This document shows positions 22,627 through 31,742 of a stretch of 32,628 bases of DNA, in pieces (the stretch's first letter is position 1; each line of letters starts with the position of its first letter). Source of the stretch: Pseudomonadota bacterium (GTDB lineage Bacteria > Pseudomonadota > Gammaproteobacteria > Burkholderiales > Burkholderiaceae_C); assembly GCA_023460715.1 (NCBI GenBank), contig JAEWPH010000269.1, positions 1 through 32,628 of the forward strand. The letters run 5' to 3'. The position numbers and the translations under genes were made by a program. Under the pieces are notes generated by a model. The model saw only the letters and a program-made list of their open reading frames with translations, searched no databases and was not told the DNA's origin.

Positions 22627-22956
22627 GGCACCTCCCGGGCGGTTGAATGGACAGCGGGCCGCTCCGGCCCGCCTCTGCGGTGCGCCGCACCTGCCCCGCA
22701 TCCCCTTCTGTCGGTCTCTGATGGCAGGGCAGACGGCACGGCAGCGGCGGAGTCGGCAGGGTCTCCAAGCGAGCAGGCCCGCCGGCACAGTGTCCGCCGA
22801 ACCCGGGCGTTTGCGCAACCGCCTGCCTGGCCCGGCACGCCCCTGCCCTGCGGTCGGGTTTCCTCTTGTTGCAAAGACCAGGCTGCGCCCGTCTGCCAGT
22901 CGCCCACCACCACACCGCGGCCGGAACCGCACCGCTGCATGTTGGATGTACGAGGC
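22627..22956. other. Intergenic stretch with no gene seen
   Basis: These 330 bases separate the chemoreceptor stop from the CBS gene. The open frames look like GC-rich noise, and no terminator with a T-tract, repeat copy or RNA gene is visible. The CBS gene promoter must lie here, but I could not place it. Confidence 0.5.
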
Positions 22957-24618
22957 TCAGGCGCTCCCGAGGGAAGGCTGCGCGCTGCCTGCGTGGCTGG
23001 CAGTCTTCATCGATTTGCGCAGGGCCACCGCGTCGGGCACCGGGGCCCTGGCCCCGCCGTCGATGCGGAACACCTGTACCGTTTCGGTTACGGTCTGCGC
23101 CTGGGCCTGCAGTTGCAGGGCCAGGCCGGCGCTGTGCTCCACCAGGGCCGCGGTCTGCTGCGTGATGGTGTCCAGGTGCGCCACGGCGGTGTTTACCTGC
23201 GAGATGCCGGTCAGCTGCTCGTTGGCTGCACTGTGGATCTCGCCGATGAGCACGCCCACGTTGCGCACCAGTTCCAGCGACTCGGCCATGGTGGCCTGCG
23301 CGCCGTCGGTCTTGCGGTGCCCATCCTGCACCTTGGCGGCCGAGTCGTCGATGAGCGCGCGGATCTCCTTGGCCGCGTTCAACGTGCGGTGCGACAGGCT
23401 GCGCACCTCGGTGGCCACCACGGCGAAGCCCCGGCCCTGCTCGCCCGCACGGGCCGCTTCCACTGCGGCGTTCAGCGCCAGGATGTTGGTCTGGAAGGCG
23501 ATGGAGTCGATCAGCTGCGTGATCTCGCCGATGCGCCCCGACGCCGCCTGGATCTGCTGCATGGTGGCGGCAACGCTGTTCACCGCGTCGCTGGTGCGCT
23601 CGGCCACATCGGTGGCCCGGGTGGCGAGTTGGGTGGCCTGGCGGGCGGATTCGGCCGTGAGCTTGACGGTGCCGGTGATCTCTTCCATCGAGGCCGCGGT
23701 CTGCTCCAGGTTGCTGGCCTGGGTCTCGGTGCGGGCCGACAGATCGCGGTTGCCGGTAGCGATCTCCTGGGTGGCCGCGCGCATCTTTTCGCTTTCCTGG
23801 CGCGCATCGCGCACGATGGACAGCAGGTTCACGTTCAGCTGGCTCAAGGCTTTCTGCAGGTCGCCCACCACGTCCGCCCGCGTCACGCCCAGCGCCTGGG
23901 TCAGGTCGCCCGCGGCCATGCGGTTGGCGGCCAGCACCATCTGGCGCAGCGGCAGCACCGCCGAACGGTAGACATAGCCGATGGACAGCAGCGTCACGCA
24001 GGCCACGGCGATCCAGGCCGCCACGGCAACGAGCGTGCCGGCACTGCCGCCGGCCCAGGCAGCCAGCAGCGCGGCGACAAAGACCGCGCCGAATCCCAGC
24101 GCCACCTTGCCGCCCAATCCCACGCTCAGCAGCTCGGCCAGCTGCCCCGCTGCCGTGCGCCGCACCACGCGCCCGGCGCGCAGCACGTGGACCGGCCGCC
24201 CCGCCTCCTTCTCGGCCCGCATGCGGGCGTACAGCGCGTCCGAGGCCTGGATCTGTGCGCGCGTGGCCTCGGTACGCACCGACATGTAGCCGACCGGTCG
24301 GCCCGCCTCCATCAGCGGCGTGACGTTGGCCATCACCCAGTAGAAATCGCCGTTCTTGCGCCGGTTCTTCACGGCGGCGGACCACGGCAGGCCGCTGGAG
24401 ATGGTGTCCCACATGTCCCGGAACGCCTCTTCCGGCATATCCGGATGGCGGATCATGTTGTGCGGCTGGCCGAGCAGGTCTTCACGCTCATAGCCGCTCA
24501 CCTCGATGAACATGGGGTTGCAGTAGATGATGCGCCCCTTGAGGTCCGTGGTGGACACGAGCGTCTCACCCTGGGGGAACGCATATTCCTGCGTGCTGAC
24601 GGGAAGATTCACGCGCAT
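22957..24618 (-). CDS. Aer-like methyl-accepting chemotaxis protein with N-terminal PAS domain
   Basis: This is a 553-residue chemoreceptor. A cytoplasmic PAS domain (about 20-115: [38 protein letters not shown]) precedes two closely spaced membrane helices (about 166-215). Next come a HAMP-like segment and a long signalling coiled coil whose tip is the conserved [20 protein letters not shown] region (371-390). This order, with no periplasmic domain, matches Aer, which reads redox or energy state through FAD in the PAS domain. The C-terminus lacks the NWETF-type CheR/CheB tether. It is a stand-alone gene, and I could not identify a sigma28 promoter. It would signal to CheA/CheW encoded elsewhere. 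Confidence 0.92.
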   Translation of the reverse strand: MRVNLPVSTQEYAFPQGETLVSTTDLKGRIIYCNPMFIEVSGYEREDLLGQPHNMIRHPDMPEEAFRDMWDTISSGLPWSAAVKNRRKNGDFYWVMANVTPLMEAGRPVGYMSVRTEATRAQIQASDALYARMRAEKEAGRPVHVLRAGRVVRRTAAGQLAELLSVGLGGKVALGFGAVFVAALLAAWAGGSAGTLVAVAAWIAVACVTLLSIGYVYRSAVLPLRQMVLAANRMAAGDLTQALGVTRADVVGDLQKALSQLNVNLLSIVRDARQESEKMRAATQEIATGNRDLSARTETQASNLEQTAASMEEITGTVKLTAESARQATQLATRATDVAERTSDAVNSVAATMQQIQAASGRIGEITQLIDSIAFQTNILALNAAVEAARAGEQGRGFAVVATEVRSLSHRTLNAAKEIRALIDDSAAKVQDGHRKTDGAQATMAESLELVRNVGVLIGEIHSAANEQLTGISQVNTAVAHLDTITQQTAALVEHSAGLALQLQAQAQTVTETVQVFRIDGGARAPVPDAVALRKSMKTASHAGSAQPSLGSA

Positions 24619-24811
24619 AGGGGAGAGCCTTTCGATCTGTCCAGGGGCCTGAGGCGGGCGGCAGCCCGCGGCGGAGGTCGGCGAATGCGTTACACCATGT
24701 TATGACAAGGGACTTCTGTTGCAAACAGGAGTTTTGCGAACAGCGGCTGCACCGGCTCGCTTGTATGTGGGGATGTGCTGCGCCCTACTCTCGCGCCCAG
24801 CGTCCCGGATC

Positions 24812-24837
24812 GCCCTGACGTCTCGCTGACGCAGGGC
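24812..24837 (-). terminator. Hairpin downstream of the BaeSR-like genes, possible terminator
   Basis: GCCCTG pairs with CAGGGC and CGTC with GACG around a TCGCT loop, with one bulged A. It lies 31 bases after the response-regulator stop. There is no T-tract, so it may stabilise the 3' end rather than terminate by itself. Confidence 0.35.
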
Positions 24838-24867
24838 AGCGCCCACCCGCCTCCCCTGCGGACCGGC

Positions 24868-25581
24868 TCAGAGCTCCAGGCGAAAGCCGACGCCGTAGAC
24901 CGCTCGGATGGGATCGCAATGCGGGTCGACCTGCTCCAGCTTGCGGCGCAGGTTGCGGATGTGGCTGTCCACCACCCGGTCGGAGACCACGCGGTGATCG
25001 TCGTGCAGGCGGGTGAGCAGCACATCGCGCGAAAACACATGGCCAGGCATGGCGGCCAAGGTCTTGAGCAGCCGGAACTCCACCGGCGTCAGGTCCAGCA
25101 GCACGCCCTGGAAATAGGCGCGGTAGCTTTCTACATCCACCCGCAGCACGGGCACCACCGGGCCCGGCACCGGAGCCCTGCGGCTGCGGCGCAGGATGGC
25201 CTTGACGCGGGCGACGATCTCGCGCGGGCTGAACGGGGTCTTGCAGATGTAGTCGTCGGCGCCGCACTCCAGGCCGGCCAGGCGGTCGGCCTCTTCCACG
25301 CGTGCCGTGAGCATGACCACGGGCACGTCGCTGAAGCCGCGGATCTCCCGGCACAGCTCCAGCCCGTCTCGGCCGGGCAGCATGACATCCAGCAGCACCA
25401 GGTCGGGCGCCTGCTCTCGTACGAAGGGCACGACGGCGGTGCCATCGGCAAGGCCATGGGCTTGGTAGCCCGCGGCCTTGAGGTAGTCCATGACCAGCGC
25501 AGCAAGCTTGGGTTCGTCTTCCACGACGAGGATGCGTGCGGCCAGCATCGCGGCGGTGGAGGTGGAGCTGGTCTCCGTCAT
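24868..25581 (-). CDS. baeR: BaeR-like response regulator (OmpR family)
   Basis: This is a 237-residue DNA-binding regulator. The receiver domain (about 15-130) has the acidic pair Glu21-Asp22, phospho-acceptor Asp65 (LLDVMLPG) and Lys114. The winged-helix domain (about 145-237) has [20 protein letters not shown] and [33 protein letters not shown] resembles BaeR, but here a Thr sits between the conserved Lys114 and the following Pro (KTPF instead of KPF/KPY). AGGAG precedes the ATG by about 7 bases, and the start overlaps the kinase stop by 4 bases. It probably controls the divergent RND efflux operon, as BaeR controls mdtABC in E. coli. Confidence 0.88.
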   Translation of the reverse strand: MTETSSTSTAAMLAARILVVEDEPKLAALVMDYLKAAGYQAHGLADGTAVVPFVREQAPDLVLLDVMLPGRDGLELCREIRGFSDVPVVMLTARVEEADRLAGLECGADDYICKTPFSPREIVARVKAILRRSRRAPVPGPVVPVLRVDVESYRAYFQGVLLDLTPVEFRLLKTLAAMPGHVFSRDVLLTRLHDDHRVVSDRVVDSHIRNLRRKLEQVDPHCDPIRAVYGVGFRLEL

Positions 25582-27029
25582 GTATCGGCTCCTGGCAACG
25601 GCTGCGGCGGCAACACCGGAAAGTGCATCGCCACGCCCAGGCCGCCCAGCGGCGAGGGCCCGGCCTCGATCCGGCCGTGGTGGGCCTCGACGATGCGGCG
25701 GCTGATGGACAGGCCCAGTCCGGCCCCGCCGCTGGCGCGGCTGCGCGAAGCCTCGACCCGGTAGAAGCGGTCGAAAAGCCGCGGCAGATGCTCGGCCGCC
25801 ACGCCAGGCGGAGAGTCGGAGAAACGCACGACGATCCAGTCGCCCTCGCGTTGGGCCTCGATGCGCAGCGTGCCGCCCCGGTCCGTGTAGCGCACGGCGT
25901 TCTCCAGCAGGTTGCCGAACAGCTGGTGCAGTCGCCGCGCATCGCCCGACATCACCAGCGCCTGGGCCGCGAGCCGCATCTCCAGCGCGATGCCGGCCTC
26001 GGCCAGGCGCGGCCGGAAGGTCGCCGCGCTGGCCTGCAGCAGCTCGGCGACATCCAGCGGCGTGTGCAGGTAGGTCATCGCGCCAGCCTCGGCCAGCGAC
26101 AGGTCGTACAGGTCGCTCACCAGCTTGTTGAGCGTGGCCACCTCGGCCTGCAGCGACTGGATGGAGGCCCGGGTGAGCGGGCGTACCCCGTCCTCCATGG
26201 CCTCCAGCTCGCCGTTGAGCACGCCCAGGGGCGTGCGCAGTTCGTGCGAGATGTCGGCCATGAAGTCACGCCGCATCTGCTCGTTGCGCTCCAGTGCCAG
26301 TGCCAGGCGATTGAAGTCGCTGGCGAGCTGGCCCACCTCGTCGCGCGAGGGCACCTCCACGCGGATGGCATAGTCGCCCGCCGCCAGGCGGTGCGTGGCC
26401 GCCGCCACCTGGCGCAGGGGCCGCAGCAGGGTGCGCGCCGCCCACAGCGCGATCAGCGCAGCCAGCACCACCGAAACCGCGCCCATGGTCCAGCTGGCGC
26501 GGTACTGGCTGCGCTCGAAGCGCACGTCGCCCGCGGCGCTCACGCTCTCGAACGGCATGGTGGTGATCCAGCCGACGACACGCCCCTGCACCTCCAGCGG
26601 CCAGCGGTGGGCCGAAGGGCGGAAGTCCGCATAGCCCACGACGAACTGCTGGTCGGCATCCAGCAGTGTGGAGCGCAGCCCCGCCCCGGTCAGGTCAGAA
26701 GCCAGCGGCGTGGCGCTGGCGGGCGCGCCATCGGCCGGCCCCACGGCGGCGGCCTGGCGCAGCAGCTTGAACCAACGGGAGCGGTCGTTGCGCAGGAAGT
26801 CCCAGCTCGCGCCGTTCTCCAGATAGGCCTCGACGAAGCGCGGCCGGGCGGACTGCAGCCGCTCGGCGGCCAGTTCGTTCAGGTAGCCGAGGAAGCCCCG
26901 GCTGAAGCTCCACTGCGCGGCCACGCCCATGGCCACCACCACGAAGACGGCGGTGGTCAGCACGGCCAGGAAGAGCTTGGCCGTGATACCGGGTTTGATG
27001 CGATGCCAGAAGGAGGACACGGGGGACAC
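25578..27029 (-). CDS. baeS: BaeS-like sensor histidine kinase
   Basis: This inner-membrane kinase is about 483 residues long. A first helix ([20 protein letters not shown], near 19-38) and a second helix (near 190-210) flank a periplasmic sensor domain. HAMP, the H-box [10 protein letters not shown] with His262, and ATP-binding motifs ([31 protein letters not shown]) follow. It should sense envelope stress and phosphorylate the overlapping BaeR-like regulator. The start is uncertain: no ATG fits and no ribosome site is clear. I chose the GTG at 27027-27029 ([10 protein letters not shown]); a GTG three codons later is equally possible. The open frame runs to 27173, but the extra residues look non-coding. 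Confidence 0.85.
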   Translation of the reverse strand: MSPVSSFWHRIKPGITAKLFLAVLTTAVFVVVAMGVAAQWSFSRGFLGYLNELAAERLQSARPRFVEAYLENGASWDFLRNDRSRWFKLLRQAAAVGPADGAPASATPLASDLTGAGLRSTLLDADQQFVVGYADFRPSAHRWPLEVQGRVVGWITTMPFESVSAAGDVRFERSQYRASWTMGAVSVVLAALIALWAARTLLRPLRQVAAATHRLAAGDYAIRVEVPSRDEVGQLASDFNRLALALERNEQMRRDFMADISHELRTPLGVLNGELEAMEDGVRPLTRASIQSLQAEVATLNKLVSDLYDLSLAEAGAMTYLHTPLDVAELLQASAATFRPRLAEAGIALEMRLAAQALVMSGDARRLHQLFGNLLENAVRYTDRGGTLRIEAQREGDWIVVRFSDSPPGVAAEHLPRLFDRFYRVEASRSRASGGAGLGLSISRRIVEAHHGRIEAGPSPLGGLGVAMHFPVLPPQPLPGADT

Positions 27030-27218
27030 AATCGGTGCGCGCCAGCCTGGCACACCCTGTGCAAGGCCGTCCGGCGGCGGAATGCGCCGGTCGCGCCGTC
27101 TTATTACATCACCCGCGGCGCGCCGCATGCGCCATGGCCCAGGCCGGCCAGGGGACCTCCCATGTTTCTTCAAGATTCAGGCCCAGAATGTTCGCCATAA
27201 CAAGGATCGCGCCCGCAC

Positions 27219-28532
27219 ATGAATCCCACCCGCTGTGACCGCCTGCCCCTGAACCGCCCTGCCTTGACGCCTTCCTGCCCGACCACTGTTCCCCCCGGCC
27301 GCAGCCGCACCGGCCTGCGCCTGGCAGCCGCCGCGCTGCTCGCCCTGGCCGCCGCGGCCTGTTCAGACAAGTCAGCCCAGCAGCCGGCGCCGCGCGCGCC
27401 CGCCACCGTGGGCGTGGTCACACTGCAGCCGGAGCGGCAGACCGTCACGACCGAGCTGCCGGGCCGCACCAGTGCGTTCCTCACCGCGGAAATCCGTCCC
27501 CAGGTGGGCGGCATCGTGCAGAAGCGCCTGTTCACCGAGGGGGCCGACGTCAAGGCCGGACAGGTGCTCTACCAGATCGACCCGGCCAGCTTCCAGGTAG
27601 CCCTGGCCAGCGCCGAGGCGGCGCTGGAGAAGGCGCGCGCCACCCTGGGCACTACCGAAACGAATGCCCGCCGCAACGCCGAGCTGGTGAAGATCGACGC
27701 CATCAGCCGCCAGGTCTTCGACGAGAGCCAGGCCGCCGCCGTGCAGGCGCGCTCCGATGTGGCCGTGGCCCGCGCCAACCTGGACACGGCGCGCATCAAC
27801 CTCGGCTACACCGCCATCAAGGCGCCCATCAGCGGCCGCTCCTCCACCTCCACCGTCACGCCCGGCGCGCTGGTCACTGCCAACCAGACGACCGCCCTGA
27901 CCACCATCACGCAGAACGACCCGCTGTATGTGGACGTGACGCAGTCCAGCACCGAGGTGCTGCGGCTCAAGAACGAGATGGCGCGCGGCCGCTACCAGCG
28001 CGTGGGCAATGCCGAGGCGCGCATCACGATCAAGCTCGAGGATGGCAGCGACTATGCCCACCCCGGCCGGCTCCAGTTCAGCGGCGTCAGCGTGAACCCC
28101 ACCACCGGCGCCATCACGCTGCGTGCGATCGTGCCCAACCCCGATGGCCTGCTGATGCCGGGCATGTACGTGCGTGCCGTGCTGCAGGCCGGCGTGAACG
28201 AACAGACGCTGCTGGTGCCCCAGCAGTCCGTCACCCGCGACGCGGCAGGCAACCCCAGCGTGCTGCTGGTCACGGCCGACGGCAACAAGCTCGAGCGCCG
28301 ACGCATCACCACGGGCGCTGCCGTCGGCAGCCGCTGGGAGGTCGTCTCGGGCCTGGCCGCCGGTGACCGCGTGCTGGTGGACGGTGCGCAGCGCGCCCGG
28401 GCGGGCGATACCGTCAACCCCGTGCCGTGGCAGCCCTCCTCCAAGCCCGCTAACGGCAGTGCAGCCCCGTCGGGCGCCCCGGCAGCTGCGGCATCCGTCC
28501 CCGCTTCGGCCCCTGCCAGCGCTGCACGCTGA
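27219..28532 (+). CDS. RND efflux periplasmic adaptor (MexA/AcrA type)
   Basis: This 437-residue membrane-fusion protein links the inner-membrane pump to the outer-membrane channel. A hydrophobic segment ends in a loose lipobox (AAAC, Cys48). It is followed by ELPGRTSAFLTAEIRPQVGGI (lipoyl/beta-barrel start), a coiled-coil hairpin (about 115-185), YTAIKAPISGRSS, and the AcrA-like GRLQFSGVSVNPTTGAITLR then NPDGLLMPGMYVRA. The C-terminal 35 residues are Pro/Ala/Ser-rich. The 30 residues before the hydrophobic core are long for a signal peptide, so the start may be wrong, but no better start codon is seen; AAGGA lies 13 bases upstream. It is divergent from the BaeSR-like genes (189 bases between) and heads a three-gene operon. 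Confidence 0.92.
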   Translation: MNPTRCDRLPLNRPALTPSCPTTVPPGRSRTGLRLAAAALLALAAAACSDKSAQQPAPRAPATVGVVTLQPERQTVTTELPGRTSAFLTAEIRPQVGGIVQKRLFTEGADVKAGQVLYQIDPASFQVALASAEAALEKARATLGTTETNARRNAELVKIDAISRQVFDESQAAAVQARSDVAVARANLDTARINLGYTAIKAPISGRSSTSTVTPGALVTANQTTALTTITQNDPLYVDVTQSSTEVLRLKNEMARGRYQRVGNAEARITIKLEDGSDYAHPGRLQFSGVSVNPTTGAITLRAIVPNPDGLLMPGMYVRAVLQAGVNEQTLLVPQQSVTRDAAGNPSVLLVTADGNKLERRRITTGAAVGSRWEVVSGLAAGDRVLVDGAQRARAGDTVNPVPWQPSSKPANGSAAPSGAPAAAASVPASAPASAAR

Positions 28533-28544
28533 GGGGCCCGCGCC

Positions 28545-31500
28545 ATGGCCCAGTTCTTCATCAACCGCCCCGTTTTCGCGTGGGTGCTGTCCATCGTCAT
28601 CATGCTGGCGGGGGGCATGTCCATCTACACGCTGCCGCTGGAGCAGTACCCCGAGATCGCGCCGCCGCGCGTGACGCTCAACACCACCTACACCGGCGCC
28701 TCGGCCGAGACGGTGGAGAACTCCGTCACCCAGGTGATCGAGCAGCAGCTCAAGGGCCTGGACCGGCTGCTCTACATGAGCTCCACCAGCGACTCCGCCG
28801 GCCGCTCGCGCACGACCCTCACCTTCGCCCCCGGCGCCAATATCGACGTGGCCCAGGTGCAGGCGCAGAACAAGCTGCAGGGCGCCGTGAACCGGCTGCC
28901 CGACGCGGTGAAGAGCCGCGGCGTGTTCGTCAACAAGGGGGGGCAGGACTACCTGGTGACCTATGTGTTCACCTCGCCCGACCCAAGCGTGTCGCAGGTG
29001 ACCATCGGCGACTACCTCACCAGCAACGTGGTGGACGTGATCGCCCGAGTGGACGGCGTGGGCGACGTGACGGTGTTCGGTACCAACTACGCCATGCGCA
29101 TCTGGATGGACCCGGCCAAGCTCGAGAAATATGCGCTGATGCCCTCCGACCTGACGACGGCGCTCAATGCGCAGAACGTGCAGGTCTCCGCCGGCCAGCT
29201 CGGCCAGTTGCCCGCCGTGGGCAACCAGATGCTGAACGCCACGATCACCGCCCGCACCAAGCTGCAGACGCCCCAGGAATTCCGCAACATCGTGCTCAAG
29301 TCGGCCACCGATGGCTCCGTGGTCACCATGGGTGACGTGGCCACCGTGGCGCTCGATGCCGACAGCCTCACCGTCCGCTCCATCCTCAACGGCCAGCCCG
29401 GGGCCGGCCTGGGCATCGTTCTGGCCGACGGCGCCAACGCCATGGAAGTGGCCGACAACGTGGCCAAGAAGATCGCCGAGCTGGCGCCCTTCTTCCCCGA
29501 CGGCATCACCGGCTTCGTCAGCTCGGACTCCACCCCGTTCGTGCGCTCCTCGATCGAGGAAGTGGTGAAAACGCTGGTGGAGGCCATGCTGCTCGTCACG
29601 CTGGTGATGTTCATCTTCCTGCAAAACCTCCGCGCCACGCTGATCCCCGCCATCGCGGTGCCGGTGGTGCTGCTTGGCACCTTCGGCGTGCTGTCGGCCA
29701 TGGGCTACTCGATCAACATGCTGACCATGTTCGCCATGGTGCTGGCCATCGGTCTGCTGGTGGACGATGCCATCGTGGTGGTGGAGAACGTCGAGCGCGT
29801 GATGAACGAGGAAGGTCTCTCGGCCAAGGAGGCCACGCGCAAATCCATGGCCGAGATCACGCCGGCGCTGGTGGGCATCGGGCTCACGCTGTCGGCGGTG
29901 TTCGTGCCCATGGCGTTCTTCGGCGGCTCGGTGGGCGTGATCTACCGCCAGTTCTCGGTGACCATCGTCGCGGCCATGGCGCTGTCGGTGTTCGTGGCGC
30001 TCACGCTCACGCCCGCGCTGTGCGCCACGCTGCTCAAGCCCACGCCCCACCACCGGCACGACGCCGCACCGCGCGCGGGCGTGCTGGGCTGGGTGGACCG
30101 GTTCTTTCACTGGTTCAACCACCATTTCGACAAGAACGCGGGCCGCTACCAGAGCACGGTGGGCAAGCTGCTCCAGCGCACGGGGCGCATGGGAGTGCTC
30201 TTCGCCGTCATCGTGGGCGCCGTGGCCTTCATGTTCCACCGCCTGCCCACCTCGTTCCTGCCGAACGAGGACCAGGGCTTCGTGCGCGCCATCGTCACTT
30301 TGCCCTCCGGCGCCACCGACAAGCGCCTGATGGAGGTGATGGACCAGCTGCGTCTCTATTTCGAGGGCGTGCCCGAGGTGGTCAGCGTGAATGCCATCCT
30401 GGGCAACAACGGCAACCAGAGCTCGGGGTCGGTCTTCATCCGGCTCAAGCCGTGGGCGGACCGCCCGCTGCGCAGCCAGTCGGCCGAAGCGATCGCGAGC
30501 AAGGCCACCAAGGACCTCACCCGCATCCGCGACGCACGCATCTTCGTCACCCTGCCCCCCGCCGTGCGCGGGCTGGGCTCCAACGCGGGCATCAACTTCG
30601 TGCTAAAGGACCTGAACGGTCTGGGACACGATGCGCTGGTGAAGGCCAAGGACGACTTCATCGCCGCCACGCGTAACAAGCCGCAGCTGACCAACGTGCG
30701 CACCACCAATTTCGACGACACGGCCGAGCTGCGCGTGGTGGTGGACGACCGCAAGGCCTCCGCGCTGGGCCTGTCGCTGGCCGACGTGAACACCACGCTG
30801 TCGAGCGCGATGGGCGGCAGCTACGTGAACGACTTCATCCACCAGGGCCGCGTGAAACGGGTGTACATCCAGGGCGATGCGCCCTACCGCATGCTGCCGC
30901 AGGACATCGCGCAGTGGTCGGTGCGCAACAAGAACGGCGAGATGGTGCGCTTCTCGGCCTTCTCCACCGTCACCTGGGCCAGCGGATCGCCGCAGCTCAT
31001 GCGCTACAACGGCAGCCCTGCGCTGGAGATGGAGGCCGAAACACCCCAAGGCACCAGCTCGGGTGCGGCCATGGCGGCGGTCGAAGAGATCATGAAGACC
31101 ATGCCGGCAGGCATCGGCATCGAATGGACCGGTGCCTCGCTGCAGGAGCGCCAGTCGGGCTCGCAGGCACCGCTGCTGTACGCCATCTCCATCCTGTTCG
31201 TGTTCCTGTGCCTGGCCGCGCTGTACGAGAGCTGGAGCGTGCCGGTGTCGGTGATGCTGGCCGTGCCGCTGGGCGTGATCGGCGCGCTGGTGGCCACCTA
31301 CACGCGCGGCATGGCCAACGACGTCTACTTCCAGGTGGGCCTGCTCACCACCGTGGGGCTGGCGTCGAAGAACGCCATCCTGATCGTCGAGTTCGCCGTG
31401 CAGCTGCAGGAGCGCGGCATGCAGTTGGTCGACGCCACGCTGCAGGCCGTGCGCATGCGGCTGCGACCCATTCTGATGACCTCACTGGCCTTCGGCTTCG

Positions 31501-31742
31501 GCGTGCTGCCGCTGGCCATCGGCACGGGCGCGGGCGCCGGCGGGCGCCAGGCCATCGGCACCTCGGTGCTGGGCGGCATGGTGTTCTCCACGCTGCTGGG
31601 CATCTTCTTCGTGCCGGTGTTCTTCCTGATCGTGCGCCGGCTGTTCGACCGCGGCGCCCGCAGCGACCACAGCGGCGGCGCGAACGGCCATCCGCCGCCC
31701 GCCCCGGCCTCGCACCCACCCGCACCGGAGGGCTCGGCATGA
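28545..31742 (+). CDS. RND multidrug efflux pump, AcrB/MexB type
   Basis: This 1065-residue inner-membrane proton/drug antiporter works as a trimer. The start MAQFFINRPVFAWVLSIVIM, the GLDRLLYMSSTSDS region and LLVDDAIVVVENVER are typical of the hydrophobe/amphiphile efflux group. The proton-relay residues are in place: Asp407-Asp408 (same numbers as E. coli AcrB) and Lys942 in GLASKNAILIVEF. Two blocks of membrane helices and two large periplasmic loops are present, so it looks functional. The substrate range cannot be read directly. It starts 12 bases after the adaptor gene with GAGGGG upstream, and its stop overlaps the next gene by 4 bases. Regulation by the divergent BaeSR-like pair is likely. 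Confidence 0.96.
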   Translation: MAQFFINRPVFAWVLSIVIMLAGGMSIYTLPLEQYPEIAPPRVTLNTTYTGASAETVENSVTQVIEQQLKGLDRLLYMSSTSDSAGRSRTTLTFAPGANIDVAQVQAQNKLQGAVNRLPDAVKSRGVFVNKGGQDYLVTYVFTSPDPSVSQVTIGDYLTSNVVDVIARVDGVGDVTVFGTNYAMRIWMDPAKLEKYALMPSDLTTALNAQNVQVSAGQLGQLPAVGNQMLNATITARTKLQTPQEFRNIVLKSATDGSVVTMGDVATVALDADSLTVRSILNGQPGAGLGIVLADGANAMEVADNVAKKIAELAPFFPDGITGFVSSDSTPFVRSSIEEVVKTLVEAMLLVTLVMFIFLQNLRATLIPAIAVPVVLLGTFGVLSAMGYSINMLTMFAMVLAIGLLVDDAIVVVENVERVMNEEGLSAKEATRKSMAEITPALVGIGLTLSAVFVPMAFFGGSVGVIYRQFSVTIVAAMALSVFVALTLTPALCATLLKPTPHHRHDAAPRAGVLGWVDRFFHWFNHHFDKNAGRYQSTVGKLLQRTGRMGVLFAVIVGAVAFMFHRLPTSFLPNEDQGFVRAIVTLPSGATDKRLMEVMDQLRLYFEGVPEVVSVNAILGNNGNQSSGSVFIRLKPWADRPLRSQSAEAIASKATKDLTRIRDARIFVTLPPAVRGLGSNAGINFVLKDLNGLGHDALVKAKDDFIAATRNKPQLTNVRTTNFDDTAELRVVVDDRKASALGLSLADVNTTLSSAMGGSYVNDFIHQGRVKRVYIQGDAPYRMLPQDIAQWSVRNKNGEMVRFSAFSTVTWASGSPQLMRYNGSPALEMEAETPQGTSSGAAMAAVEEIMKTMPAGIGIEWTGASLQERQSGSQAPLLYAISILFVFLCLAALYESWSVPVSVMLAVPLGVIGALVATYTRGMANDVYFQVGLLTTVGLASKNAILIVEFAVQLQERGMQLVDATLQAVRMRLRPILMTSLAFGFGVLPLAIGTGAGAGGRQAIGTSVLGGMVFSTLLGIFFVPVFFLIVRRLFDRGARSDHSGGANGHPPPAPASHPPAPEGSA

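Noticed and set aside
24619..24720. Sigma28 flagellar-class promoter before the chemoreceptor
   Set aside because: A GCCGAC is present, but no matching -35 lies at the right distance.
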